Assembly: GCF_900091505.1 (NCBI RefSeq)
Contig: NZ_LT607409.1
Location: forward strand, 3,348,001 to 3,412,000
Reading direction: 5' to 3'
DNA length: 64,000 nt
Origin: Micromonospora chokoriensis
GTDB lineage: Bacteria; Actinomycetota; Actinomycetes; Mycobacteriales; Micromonosporaceae
Shown: positions 54,313-63,135 of the stretch, piece after piece
How the letters are laid out: every line of letters starts with the position of its first letter
Numbering within the stretch: position 1 is the first letter of the stretch
Position numbers and translations under genes: made by a program
Notes under the pieces: model-generated
What the model saw: only the letters and a program-made list of their open reading frames with translations
Told to the model about the DNA's origin: nothing
The model's database searches: none

Positions 54313-55659
54313 GTGCGCCTGTCTGACCTGCGCGGACGTACCGTCGCCGTCTGGGGCGCCGGTCGGGAGGGTCGGGCCGCTGTGACCGCGATCGCCGCCC
54401 ACGGCCCGGCCGACCTGGTCGCCGTCGACGACAGCGCGAACTTCCTGTCGCTGCCCTGGGAAGGCCCGCTGGCCGAGGCGGCGCCGCTGGTGACCGGCGA
54501 GGCGGGCTTCGAACGGCTGGCCGCCGCGGACGTGGTGGTCCGCTCCCCGGGCGTGCCCCAGACCCACCCGTGGCTCGTCGAACTGCGTCGACGCGGGGTC
54601 ATGGTGACCCAGGGCACCGCGCTGTGGATGGCCGACCACGCGGCCCGCACCGTCGGGGTCACCGGCAGCAAGGGCAAGAGCACCACCTCCAGCCTGATCA
54701 GTCACCTGCTCACCGCGATGGGCCGGCCGAACGTCTTCGGTGGCAACATCGGGGTGCCGACCCTGGACCTGCCCGAGGCGGAGCTGTACGTGCTGGAGCT
54801 GTCCAGCTACCAGTGCAGCGATCTCGCCGACTCGCCGCGGGTGGCGGTGGTCACCGCGCTCTTCCCCGAACACCTGGACGCGCACGGTGGGGAGCGGGAG
54901 TACTACCGGGACAAGCTGAACCTGCTCGCCCACGACCCGCAGACGATCGTCGTCAACGGTGGCGACCCGAGGCTCGCCGCCGAGTTGGGGGAGATGCCGG
55001 CGGTACGGGCAGGTCGCCCCGACAGCACCCACGTCGCCACCGGCGCCGACGGCACTCCGTGGTTCCACCTCGGTGACCAGCCACTCTTCCCGCGTGCCGT
55101 GCTCCCGCTGGTCGGCCGGCACAACGAGGGCAACCTGTGCGTCGCGCTCGCCGTCCTCGACGCGCTCGGCGTCGACGTGGTGGCCGGCAAGGACCACCTC
55201 GCCATCGCGGTCGCCGAGTTCCAGGGGTTGGCCCACCGGCTCACCGAGATCACCGACCCGTCCGGGCTGACCTTCGTCGACGACACGCTCGCCACCAGCC
55301 CGTACGCGGCGATGCACGCGATCGACGCGTACGACGGGCGGCCGTTGACGGTGATCGTCGGAGGCAACGACCGAGGGCTGGACTACACGCCGTTGGCCGA
55401 GCACCTGGCCGAGCGGGAGCTGACCGTGATCGGGATCCCGGACAGCGGCGTACGCATCGTCGAGGCGCTCGCCAACCTGCCGAAGGTACGGACCGAGGTG
55501 GTCGACGACCTGGTGGACGCGGTACGGCTGTCCCGGGAGGTGACCCCGGTCGGCGGGGTGGTGCTGCTGTCGCCGGCCGCGCCCAGCTACGGCCGGTTCC
55601 GCAACTTCGAGCACCGCTCCGAGGTCTTCGCCCAGGCGGTCGCCGACACGGCCGGCTGA
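54313..55659 (+). CDS. murD2: UDP-MurNAc-L-Ala:L-Glu ligase, MurD-like
   Basis: A 448-residue Mur ligase homolog. N-terminal nucleotide-binding part with TVAVWGAGREGRAAVTAI. ATP loop VGVTGSKGKSTTSSLI at 114-129, LELSSYQCSDLADSPRVAVVTALFPEHLDAHGG, and the C-terminal domain with TFVDDTLATSPYAAMHAIDAYDGRPLTVIVGGNDRGLDY. MurD2 adds L-Glu (not D-Glu) to UDP-MurNAc-L-Ala (EC 6.3.2.53), whose product MurL epimerises. The neighbour murL supports MurD2 over ordinary MurD, which usually sits in the dcw cluster. GTG at 54313 follows GAGGAGAACC. Cytoplasmic. Confidence 0.83.
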   Translation: MRLSDLRGRTVAVWGAGREGRAAVTAIAAHGPADLVAVDDSANFLSLPWEGPLAEAAPLVTGEAGFERLAAADVVVRSPGVPQTHPWLVELRRRGVMVTQGTALWMADHAARTVGVTGSKGKSTTSSLISHLLTAMGRPNVFGGNIGVPTLDLPEAELYVLELSSYQCSDLADSPRVAVVTALFPEHLDAHGGEREYYRDKLNLLAHDPQTIVVNGGDPRLAAELGEMPAVRAGRPDSTHVATGADGTPWFHLGDQPLFPRAVLPLVGRHNEGNLCVALAVLDALGVDVVAGKDHLAIAVAEFQGLAHRLTEITDPSGLTFVDDTLATSPYAAMHAIDAYDGRPLTVIVGGNDRGLDYTPLAEHLAERELTVIGIPDSGVRIVEALANLPKVRTEVVDDLVDAVRLSREVTPVGGVVLLSPAAPSYGRFRNFEHRSEVFAQAVADTAG

Positions 55660-55690
55660 GCCAGGCGAGCCGATCCGGCCGGCTGATGCC

Positions 55691-56650
55691 TCAGTCGGAT
55701 CGCAGCCCGCTGTGCAGGGCACGCATCGAGCGGATCGCCGAGCGGATCTCCTGGAGGTAACGGCCCGGGGTGAGCGTCTGCTCGGGTAGGACGGCCAGGT
55801 CCGCCACCGCCGGGTCCACCCCGACCGTTTCGATGTCGCAGCCGTAGGGCACGGCCAGGGTGCGCAGCGCGTCGCAGTGCTGGAACGGCACGTAGATCGG
55901 CGCGGTGACCGTCAGCACCTCGTCGCCCGGGGCGAGTCGGACGTGCCCGGCCCAGAAGCGTTGCGTGTCGGCGGTGTGCGCCCGGCGGCGGTCCGGTTCG
56001 CTGGACGGCGCGGCCAGCACCCGCACCGGTGGGAGGCCTGCCGGTCGGTAGGTCCGCGACGACCAGGAGTGGTGCGGGTGACCGGCGTCGACGCCGGCCT
56101 GCTCGGCCGGGCCAGCCACCTCGAACACCCGCCGGACGGCGGTGTCCAGCACGTCGACCTCGGTGGCGTCGGCGGGCAGGCCCGCGTCGGCCAGGATCCG
56201 GCGTTCTGCGTCCGACAGCGGCCGGAAGCTGCCCAACACGGCGACCTCGCCGGTCACCGTGAGGCCGGCGCGGAGCAGGTGCGCGGCGTACCCGACGCGG
56301 CGGACACACGCGTGCGCCAGGCCGCCGAGCACCACCAGGTGGGCGTACGCCGGGCGGGCCGGCGGCGCCGGGTGGATCAGCCCGAGCGCGGCGGCCGTGT
56401 CGAGGACCAGGGCCGTGGTGGCGGGATCGAGGTCGGGCTCGCGAGCGTCGGGTCGTTCCCGACCGCCCCGGAAATCCCAGTGTCGGGCGGAGAAGTCGTC
56501 CAGGAACCGCAGCACCTCGGCCAGATCGCCGGCGGGCCAGTCGCCGCCGAAGTGGCGGACCAGACCGCGCAGCGCGGTGGAGCAGACCCAGGCCCGGACG
56601 TCCTGCGTGATCCGCTCGGTGACCGTCGGGGAAGCGTCCGCTCTGTGCAC
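55691..56650 (-). CDS. Unknown protein beside murD2
   Basis: A 319-residue protein with no signal peptide or membrane helix. A central segment AYAHLVVLGGLAHACVRRVGYAAHLLRAGLTVTGEVAVLGSFRPLSDAERRILADAGL, followed by FEVAGPAEQ and VRVLAAPSSEPDRRRAHTADTQRFW, has the rhythm of DUF218/SanA-like proteins (VLGG, Arg, A-x-L, G-x-VLG, ... RAHTADT), but this is a weak resemblance. It ends YGCDIETVGVDPAVADLAVLPEQTLTPGRYLQEIRSAIRSMRALHSG. GTG at 56650 is the chosen start; the open frame beyond it has no such character. It converges with murD2. Confidence 0.72.
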   Translation of the reverse strand: MHRADASPTVTERITQDVRAWVCSTALRGLVRHFGGDWPAGDLAEVLRFLDDFSARHWDFRGGRERPDAREPDLDPATTALVLDTAAALGLIHPAPPARPAYAHLVVLGGLAHACVRRVGYAAHLLRAGLTVTGEVAVLGSFRPLSDAERRILADAGLPADATEVDVLDTAVRRVFEVAGPAEQAGVDAGHPHHSWSSRTYRPAGLPPVRVLAAPSSEPDRRRAHTADTQRFWAGHVRLAPGDEVLTVTAPIYVPFQHCDALRTLAVPYGCDIETVGVDPAVADLAVLPEQTLTPGRYLQEIRSAIRSMRALHSGLRSD

Positions 56651-56732
56651 CCGCCGGATGCTACCGGTGCGCCACCTCGGGCTGTTGTTGCCGGTGTTTA
56701 CGCTGGTGGCAGCCGGTGATTGGGGGAGTTCG

Positions 56733-57602
56733 ATGACCCGTGACGTGGTCCATCCACGCCGACGAGGCGGCACGTCGTCCGGCGGGTTCCTCCGCCTGGT
56801 GGCGCACACCGACCCGGTGGCCCTGGTCGGCATCACGCTGTCGATCACCCTCAGCATCGCGCTCGACCTCAGCAACGCCGCCTCCGGTGTGGAGTCGCTG
56901 CTGGCCGGTCTGATGGGCATCACCATCTCGCTGTTGGTGGATTCGCTGGCCCGCGCGGAGCGCCGGTTCCACCTCCGCACCCTGCTGGAGGGGCCGCCCT
57001 GGATCGCGCAGACCACGACGGAGCTGGCCGGGGCCATCCGGGACGCGACCGAGCAGCACGCGGGCACCCGGGTCGCGGTGGAGGCGCAGCGGCGCTACGA
57101 GCAGTTCCGGTTGGAGGCCGAGCAACTCGCGTACGGGCGGATCATCCGGCGGGGCGACGAGGACGAGGACCTGGCCGGCGCGACGCGTGCCTGCCTGCAC
57201 CGGTTGGACGGCCTGACCAACGTGATGCCCCGGGTCAGCGGGGAGCTGAGCTGGTGGCGCAGTGAGATCGGCCGGCGCTACTGGGAGGCCAACGTGGAGG
57301 CCCTGCAACGGGGCGTCCAGGTCACCCGGGTCTTCGTCTACGCCAACCTGACCGACGAGCTGACCGCCCTGGTCGAGGAGCAGCGCGCGGCCGGAGCCCG
57401 GGTGGGCCTCCTGCCCCTCGGCGTGGTCAGCCCTCACCTGCACGTCAATCTGACGCTGTGGGACCTGTCGAGCTGTTGGGAGGCCCGCATGACCGCCCAC
57501 GGTGAGATCGGCGAGAACCAGTTCTCCGTCAACCGGACGGACGTCGCCCGGCTCACCCGTGTGTTCGACCTCTGCGCGAGCGCCGCGACCTTCCAGGACT
57601 GA
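56733..57602 (+). CDS. Membrane-anchored protein with PLD-like C-terminal region
   Basis: A 289-residue protein with two N-terminal hydrophobic helices (about 28-45 and 52-70: DPVALVGITLSITLSIALDLS, VESLLAGLMGITISLLVDSLA), a helical linker (about 75-165) and a soluble domain at about 180-289. The latter has YWEANVEALQRGVQVTRVFVYANLTDELTALVEEQRAAGARVGLLPLGVV, a pattern seen in phospholipase D-like sensing domains lacking the HKD motif. ATG at 56733 follows GGGGGAGTTCG. Function unknown; a role in membrane sensing is inferred. The next gene is a membrane protein 30 bases downstream. Confidence 0.78.
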   Translation: MTRDVVHPRRRGGTSSGGFLRLVAHTDPVALVGITLSITLSIALDLSNAASGVESLLAGLMGITISLLVDSLARAERRFHLRTLLEGPPWIAQTTTELAGAIRDATEQHAGTRVAVEAQRRYEQFRLEAEQLAYGRIIRRGDEDEDLAGATRACLHRLDGLTNVMPRVSGELSWWRSEIGRRYWEANVEALQRGVQVTRVFVYANLTDELTALVEEQRAAGARVGLLPLGVVSPHLHVNLTLWDLSSCWEARMTAHGEIGENQFSVNRTDVARLTRVFDLCASAATFQD

Positions 57603-57632
57603 CGGCCCCGACGGGGCGGAGGCGGGTGCGCC

Positions 57633-58415
57633 GTGACGTGGAGTGGGGTCCTGCTGGTGACGGCAGTGGTCTGGGCGGTCAGCCTGATCCGTTCGGTCCG
57701 GCTCCGAGCGCTGGTCTACAGCCTGCCTCTGCCGATGACTCTCGCCCTGGTCAGCAGCGGTCACCGGGTGGAGGGCGCGCAGGTGGTCGGCGTCCTCGGG
57801 CTCAACCTCTTCTTCGTCACCGTGGCGTTCACCCATCAGCGGCTGCGGTGGCCGATCCTGCTCGCCGACGGGGCGGGGATCGTCGTCTACGTGGCGCTCA
57901 GCGCCGGCCTGCTGGCCGTCGACATTCCGTTCGGGGTGGCGCTCACCGGCACGCTCGTGCTGTGGCTGGCGGCACTGCTGGCGCTGCGCCGACGTGCCCC
58001 CGCGCGACCCGCCCCCGTGGATGCGCGGCCCGTCGCCGACGCCCGCCGGGACGGGCTGCCGGCGCTGCTCAAGCTGATGGTGATCTTCGTTGGGGCGGTG
58101 CTGACCACCCTCCTCGGTGCCGTGCTGCGCGGCATGGTGGTGACCTTCCCGTACTCGGGGGTGCTGGTCGCTGTCGAGGCCCGCCGTCAGTTGGTCGAGT
58201 TCAGCCGGCACTTCGCCCGCAACAGCCTCGCGCTCGTCGGTTTCCTCACCGCGTACCACTACCTCCAGGACGTCTCCTCGACCGTGGCGCTGGGCGCCGG
58301 TTGGGCGGCCTTCGCGGTGGTCGTCGCCGCGCTGCACCTGCCGTTGCGCCTTGGCCGACCGGTCCGGGCCGTTGACCCTGACGTGCGGGCGGACGGGGTA
58401 CGAGAGTCCCCGTGA
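57633..58415 (+). CDS. Polytopic membrane protein, unknown function
   Basis: A 260-residue protein with about seven hydrophobic segments: VLLVTAVVWAVSLI, ALVYSLPLPMTLALV, VVGVLGLNLFFVTVAF, GAGIVVYVALSAGLLAV, VALTGTLVLWLAALLAL, LLKLMVIFVGAVLTTLLGAVLRGMV and VALGAGWAAFAVVVAALHL. Conserved-looking residues between helices include FARNSLALVGFLTAYHYLQDVSS. GTG at 57633 is close to the upstream stop, so it is probably in an operon with the PLD-like gene. No family recognised. Confidence 0.75.
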   Translation: MTWSGVLLVTAVVWAVSLIRSVRLRALVYSLPLPMTLALVSSGHRVEGAQVVGVLGLNLFFVTVAFTHQRLRWPILLADGAGIVVYVALSAGLLAVDIPFGVALTGTLVLWLAALLALRRRAPARPAPVDARPVADARRDGLPALLKLMVIFVGAVLTTLLGAVLRGMVVTFPYSGVLVAVEARRQLVEFSRHFARNSLALVGFLTAYHYLQDVSSTVALGAGWAAFAVVVAALHLPLRLGRPVRAVDPDVRADGVRESP

Positions 58416-58711
58416 ACGGTCGCGGCGGTGTCCGATAACGACCATTGCGGTGATGGACGTACGGAGCGCGTCGACGCGCTGCTTGCGGCCGGCCGGGGTG
58501 CGGCTGACCGGCCGGCGTGCGAGGGCGCGTCGGCACCTCGGTGGCCGCTGGTGGCGATAACGGTTCGGCAGTCAGGACTTGAAGTCCGGGCCCGGCTGTC
58601 GTAGAAATTCTTCAGCAACAGAGCATGAACTGAAGAGAATCAACGCGCCTCGCGCGGCGGTCGCCTCCCCCTGACACCGGCGGCCCGCCCGACCCGACCC
58701 GAGGAGACCCC
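58416..58711. promoter_or_regulatory. 296-bp upstream region of ngcE with operator-like repeats
   Basis: No gene supported. GGACTT-G-AAGTCC (58575-58587) is a palindrome, and TCTTCAG (58609-58615) is mirrored by CTGAAGA (58630-58636). These lie 75-137 bases upstream of ngcE, where a sugar-responsive repressor would be expected. The ngcE ribosome binding site is GAGGAGACCCC. Confidence 0.6.
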
Positions 58712-60127
58712 ATGAACAGGCGTGACATCCTGCGGCGTACCGCTGCCGCCGGCGTGCTGGCCACCCCCGCCGCCGGTCTGCTGGCCGGCTGCGCCACCAG
58801 CGGCGGTGGTGACAAGAGCGGTGCCGACACCTACCAGGGCACCAAGAGCGCCGAGAACCCGCTCGGCGTGAAGGAGGACGCCCCACTCGACGTGGTGATC
58901 TTCGGCGGCGGGTTCGGCGAGGAGTACGCCAAGGCCCACGAGGCCATGTACACCGAGAAGTACCCGAAGGCGAAGGTCAAGCACACCGCCACTCAGGAGA
59001 TCAGCAAGACCCTCCAGCCCCGATTCGTCGACGGCACCCCTCCGGACGTGGTCAACAACTCCGGCGCGGGCCAGATCGACTTCAACGGCCTGGTCAGCCA
59101 GAACGCTCTCGCCGACCTTGGTGAGCTGCTCGACGCGCCGAGCCTCGACGTCCCCGGCAAGACGGTCCGGGACACCCTGCTGCCCGGCGCTGTCGAGGTC
59201 GGCTCCTACGACGGCGCCTTCCTGGTCCTGAACTACACGTACACCGCCTACGGCATCTGGCACTCCGACAAGCTGTTCGCCGACCGCTCCTGGGAGTACG
59301 CGAAGACCTGGGACCAGCACATCGCGCTCTGCAAGCAGATCAAGGCCGCCGGGATCGCCCCGTGGACGTACGCCGGTCTGCACCCGCGTTACATGAGCTG
59401 GCCGGTGATCGCCACCGCGATCAAGCTCGGCGGCCCGTCGGTCGCGACCGCCATCGACAACCTGGAGCCGAACGCCTGGAAGTCCGACTCGATGCGGACC
59501 GCCGCTGACGCCTGGTACCAGATCGTCAAGGACCGGTACATCCTGGACGGCTCGTCCGGTTTGGATCACAAGCAGTCGCAGACCGCCTGGTGTCAGGGCA
59601 AGGCGGCGTTCATCTCCTGCGGTTCCTGGTTGGAGAGCGAGCAGAAGGACGTCACGCCGGCCGGGTTCAACATGACCATCGCGCCGACGCCGAGCCTGGG
59701 CAGTGGTGACAAGTTGCCGTTCGAGGCGATCCGGGGCACCGCCGGTGAACCGTTCATGGTGCCCGCCAAGGCCCGCAACCGCGCCGGTGGCCTGGAGTAC
59801 TTCCGGACCATGCTGTCCAGGAAGGGCGCCCAGGACTTCACGAGGAAGGTCGCCAGCCTCACCGTGGTCGCCGGCTCCACCGAGGGCGTCGAACTGCCGT
59901 ACGGGCTGAACAGCGTGGTCAAGGCCCTCGACGCGTCCGGCGTCAACGGCTTCAACTGGGTCTACAACAACTACTACCGCAAGTTGGAACGCAACCTCGT
60001 CGACGCCGCGTGCGGCGAGTTCTTCAGCGGCCGGACGAGCCCCGCGGAATTCCTGGACCAGTGCCAGAAGGGTGCCGACTCGATCGCCCAGGACAGCTCG
60101 ATCAAGAAGTACAAGCGAGCGGTCTGA
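58712..60127 (+). CDS. ngcE: GlcNAc/chitobiose ABC transporter, binding lipoprotein
   Basis: A 471-residue extracellular sugar-binding lipoprotein. N-terminus MNRRDILRRTAAAGVLATPAAGLLAGCATSGGG has a lipobox with Cys27 and a twin-Arg pattern (RRDIL), suggesting Tat export. The mature part (NPLGVKEDAPLDVVIFGGGFGEEYAKAHEAMY, KHTATQEISKTLQPRFVDGTPPDVVNNSGA, LNYTYTAYGIWHSDKLF) matches NgcE of streptomycetes from memory, which binds N-acetylglucosamine and chitobiose. Two permease genes follow but no ATPase gene, as in other ngc clusters, where a shared MsiK-type ATPase is used. Confidence 0.9.
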   Translation: MNRRDILRRTAAAGVLATPAAGLLAGCATSGGGDKSGADTYQGTKSAENPLGVKEDAPLDVVIFGGGFGEEYAKAHEAMYTEKYPKAKVKHTATQEISKTLQPRFVDGTPPDVVNNSGAGQIDFNGLVSQNALADLGELLDAPSLDVPGKTVRDTLLPGAVEVGSYDGAFLVLNYTYTAYGIWHSDKLFADRSWEYAKTWDQHIALCKQIKAAGIAPWTYAGLHPRYMSWPVIATAIKLGGPSVATAIDNLEPNAWKSDSMRTAADAWYQIVKDRYILDGSSGLDHKQSQTAWCQGKAAFISCGSWLESEQKDVTPAGFNMTIAPTPSLGSGDKLPFEAIRGTAGEPFMVPAKARNRAGGLEYFRTMLSRKGAQDFTRKVASLTVVAGSTEGVELPYGLNSVVKALDASGVNGFNWVYNNYYRKLERNLVDAACGEFFSGRTSPAEFLDQCQKGADSIAQDSSIKKYKRAV

Positions 60128-60195
60128 CGGTCCGACCGGCCGGTGGGGGAACTGTCGACCCCACCGGCCGCACCCCAACGGAAGAGGTCCTCCTC

Positions 60196-61104
60196 GTGAG
60201 ACATGGCAAGTGGCCGCTGATCGTCGTGTTCCTGGTGCCACCGGTGCTGCTGTACGTGTTCTTCGTCGTCTCGCCGTACCTGCAGGCGTTCCAGATCTCC
60301 ACCACCGACTGGCTGGGCTACTCCGCCGAGGCCAACCCGGTGGGCCTGGCGAACTTCAGGACGCTGTGGCACGACGGCTACGTGTGGAACGCGCTGAAGA
60401 ACAACGCGATCCTGCTGGGCCTGGTGCCGGTGCTGACCATCCTGCTCGGGCTCTTCTTCGCCAGCATGCTCGCCCTCGGTGGGCGCAAGGGCCGTGCCGG
60501 CGTGACCGGGGTACGCGGTGGAGCGCTCTACCGCACCGTGTACTTCTTCCCGCAGGTGCTCTCCGTGGTGATCATCGCGCTGCTGTGGAAGGAGGTGTAC
60601 CACCCCAACCAGGGGCTGCTCAGCGGAGTCATGCACGCGGTGGGGCTACCCGCGCCGACCTGGCTCGGCGACCCCGCGACCGCGTTCTGGTGCGTGCTGG
60701 CGGTGATGGTCTGGAGCAACGTCGGCTTCTACGTGGTGCTGTTCGGGGCCGCGATGTCCGCCGTGCCGAGGGAGATCTACGAGGCGGTCCTGCTCGACGG
60801 AGCGTCCCGCTTCACCACGCTGCGCCGCGTCACCCTGCCCCTGCTCTGGGACACCATCCAGGTGGCCTGGGTCTACCTGGCCATCTTCGCCCTGGACGGG
60901 TTCATCCTCGTGCAGTTGATGACCAACGGAGGCCCGAACTTCTCCACCGACGTGATCGGCGTGCGGATGTACGACACCGCCTTCGGCAGCGAGACCAAGT
61001 TCGGCTACGCCTCGGCGATCGGCGTGGTGATGTTCTTCCTGACCCTCACCGTGGCAGTGCTGTCGCTGCGGGTCGGCCGGCGCGATCGGATCGAGTACTC
61101 GTGA
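60196..61104 (+). CDS. ngcF: ABC transporter permease for GlcNAc/chitobiose
   Basis: A 302-residue integral membrane subunit of the MalF type, with six predicted helices. N-terminal VVFLVPPVLLYVFFVVSPYLQAFQISTTDW, and the EAA loop EAVLLDGASRFTTLRRVTLPLLWDTI that contacts the ATPase. GTG at 60196 follows GAAGAGG. Its stop overlaps the start of ngcG (GTGA). Confidence 0.9.
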   Translation: MRHGKWPLIVVFLVPPVLLYVFFVVSPYLQAFQISTTDWLGYSAEANPVGLANFRTLWHDGYVWNALKNNAILLGLVPVLTILLGLFFASMLALGGRKGRAGVTGVRGGALYRTVYFFPQVLSVVIIALLWKEVYHPNQGLLSGVMHAVGLPAPTWLGDPATAFWCVLAVMVWSNVGFYVVLFGAAMSAVPREIYEAVLLDGASRFTTLRRVTLPLLWDTIQVAWVYLAIFALDGFILVQLMTNGGPNFSTDVIGVRMYDTAFGSETKFGYASAIGVVMFFLTLTVAVLSLRVGRRDRIEYS

Positions 61105-62006
61105 CCACTCTTGATCAGCCCACCAAGCCCAGCCCCACGCCCACGACGGTCGCCGCTCGGGACCGCCCGGTGCGCCGGGAACTCGGCATCGGAAACACCC
61201 TCTCGCACGGGTTCCTGCTGCTCTGGGGCCTGCTGACCGTACTGCCGCTGCTGTGGATGTTCGTCAGCTCGTTCAAGTCGAACGGTGAGATCCTGGCCGA
61301 CCCCTGGGGGCTGCCCGCCACGTTGCACCTGGACAACTGGGCGCGGGCCTGGACGGGCGCGCACATCGGCCGGTACTTCCTCAACAGCCTGGTGGTGGTC
61401 ACCGGCTCGGTGACCCTGACCATGCTGATGGGCGCGACCGCCGCGTACGTCTTCGCCCGCTACGAGTTCCGTGGCCGGCAGGTCGTCTACTACCTGTTCG
61501 TCGGCGGCCTGATGTTCCCGGTGTTCCTCGCCCTGGTGCCGCTCTTCTTCGTGGTCCGCAACGCCGGCCTCTTCGGCACCTGGAAAGGGCTCATCCTGGT
61601 GTACGCGGCGTACTCGCTGCCGTTCACGGTGTTCTTCCTGACCGCGTTCTTCCGAACCCTGCCGACCGCCGTGGCCGAGGCCGCCATGGTCGACGGCTGT
61701 GGGCACTTCCGGCTCTTCTTCCGGGTGATGCTGCCGATGGCGCGTCCGGGATTGATCAGCGTCGCGATCTTCAACTTCCTCAGTCACTGGAACCAGTTCC
61801 TGCTGCCGCAGGTGCTGATGCAGGGCGACGACTCCAAGTGGATGCTGGCGCAGGGGCTCTTCGCGCTGTCGGTGAGCCAGGGCTACGCGGGTGACTACGC
61901 CCGGCTCTTCGCCGGGCTGAGCATCGCGGTGCTGCCGGTGCTGGCGGTCTATGTGGCGTTCCAGCGTCAGGTGCAGGCGGGCCTCACCGCGGGGCAGCTC
62001 AAGTAG
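61101..62006 (+). CDS. ngcG: ABC transporter permease for GlcNAc/chitobiose
   Basis: A 301-residue MalG-type permease with six predicted helices and EAA loop EAAMVDGCGHFRLFFRVMLPMARPG. Start GTG at 61101 overlaps ngcF by four bases. A strong hairpin follows at 62048. Confidence 0.9.
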   Translation: MTTLDQPTKPSPTPTTVAARDRPVRRELGIGNTLSHGFLLLWGLLTVLPLLWMFVSSFKSNGEILADPWGLPATLHLDNWARAWTGAHIGRYFLNSLVVVTGSVTLTMLMGATAAYVFARYEFRGRQVVYYLFVGGLMFPVFLALVPLFFVVRNAGLFGTWKGLILVYAAYSLPFTVFFLTAFFRTLPTAVAEAAMVDGCGHFRLFFRVMLPMARPGLISVAIFNFLSHWNQFLLPQVLMQGDDSKWMLAQGLFALSVSQGYAGDYARLFAGLSIAVLPVLAVYVAFQRQVQAGLTAGQLK

Positions 62007-62047
62007 GGCCTGTCCCCGCCGCCCACTCTCGCGGTCGGTGTCGACCC

Positions 62048-62089
62048 TGGCGGCGGATTCCGGGTGCGGTAGTGCCCGGTCCGCCGCCA
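62048..62089 (+). terminator. Terminator of ngcEFG
   Basis: TGGCGGCGGA (62048-62057) pairs with TCCGCCGCCA (62080-62089), with an inner CCGGG/CCCGG hairpin. It lies between ngcG and the convergent SDR gene. Confidence 0.85.
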
Positions 62090-62115
62090 CGGGTCTCACT
62101 GTGACCGGCCCGTCC

Positions 62116-62868
62116 TCAGATCGCGAGCGCCCCGCCGTCGACGGGGAGGAGCACCCCGTGGATGTGTGACGCTTCGTTGCTGGCAAGGAAGATCACGGCT
62201 GCGGCGGTGTCCTGCACGCTACCCGTGTGCCGATCGGGGTTGTTCTGGGCGAGCTTCTCCAGGAGAGGGCGGAGGTCTTCGTTGCTCTCCGTGATGGTGG
62301 GTCCGGGGGCGACGGTGTTCACCCGCACGCCGTCGGCGGCCAGCTCCGCAGCCCACGACCTCGTCAGCGAGTGCAGGGCCGCCTTGCTGGCACCGTACAG
62401 CGAGGTGAACGTGATGCCGTCGACGCCGCCGATCGAGCCGATGTTGATCACCGAGCCGCCGCCGTGCTCCACCATGCCGGGCACCAGGGCCGCCGTCAGG
62501 AGGAACGGGGCCTTGATGTTGACCTCCAGCACCTTGTCGATCTGTTCCTCGGTCGACTCCGTCATGGGGTGCGGCGGCACGAGGAAGGCGGCGTTGTTGA
62601 CCAGGATGTCGATCGGCCGCCCCGCGAGGGCGGTCGCCTCCTGCGCAAGGCGGCGGACCTCGGTGCCACCTGCGGAGAGGTCTGCCTCGACGAAGTGGGC
62701 GATGCCGCCCTCCGCGACGATTCCGTCGACGACCTGAGCCCCCTGTTCCGGGCCAAGTCCGGTCACGACGACGATGGCGCCCTCGCGGGCCATCGCCTCC
62801 GCCACGCCGCGCCCGATTCCGCTCGTCGAGCCGGTGACCAGTGCAGCGCGCCCTTCGAGGCGATTCAT
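62116..62868 (-). CDS. SDR-family oxidoreductase
   Basis: A 250-residue NAD(P)-dependent short-chain dehydrogenase. TGSTSGIGRGVAEAM (cofactor Gly motif), NNAA, Ser in INIGSIGG, catalytic YGASKAALHSL, and PGPTITES. Substrate unknown; it is not part of the transporter operon, being on the opposite strand. It has its own TetR-type operator at 62941. Confidence 0.9.
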   Translation of the reverse strand: MNRLEGRAALVTGSTSGIGRGVAEAMAREGAIVVVTGLGPEQGAQVVDGIVAEGGIAHFVEADLSAGGTEVRRLAQEATALAGRPIDILVNNAAFLVPPHPMTESTEEQIDKVLEVNIKAPFLLTAALVPGMVEHGGGSVINIGSIGGVDGITFTSLYGASKAALHSLTRSWAAELAADGVRVNTVAPGPTITESNEDLRPLLEKLAQNNPDRHTGSVQDTAAAVIFLASNEASHIHGVLLPVDGGALAI

Positions 62869-62940
62869 GGCAATACCTCCGGTTGTTGCGGTGCTGTCAA
62901 TGGACGCGTACGGCTGACCCTCTCGTCGAACTCATCCATA

Positions 62941-62958
62941 CTTGCTTGAGCAAGCAAG
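62941..62958. promoter_or_regulatory. TetR-type operator before the SDR gene
   Basis: CTTGCTTG-AG-CAAGCAAG is a perfect 8-bp inverted repeat with a 2-base centre, 73 bases upstream of the SDR start. This is the usual form of TetR-family operators. No TetR gene is in the window. Confidence 0.75.
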
Positions 62959-63135
62959 CACTTCCGATGGTAGCGCGACATCCGGCGGGCCCGAGCGCCA
63001 TGCCACCGCCGCAGACGTGGGCTTCGACACCGCATCCCCCGGGATCGGCCGTCCACGCCGGCCCGACGGGTATGGCTGTCGACCCGGACGCCGGGGTGGG
63101 GGAGTGGGTAGGGCGTGGGGTGGCGGCGTCGGGCT

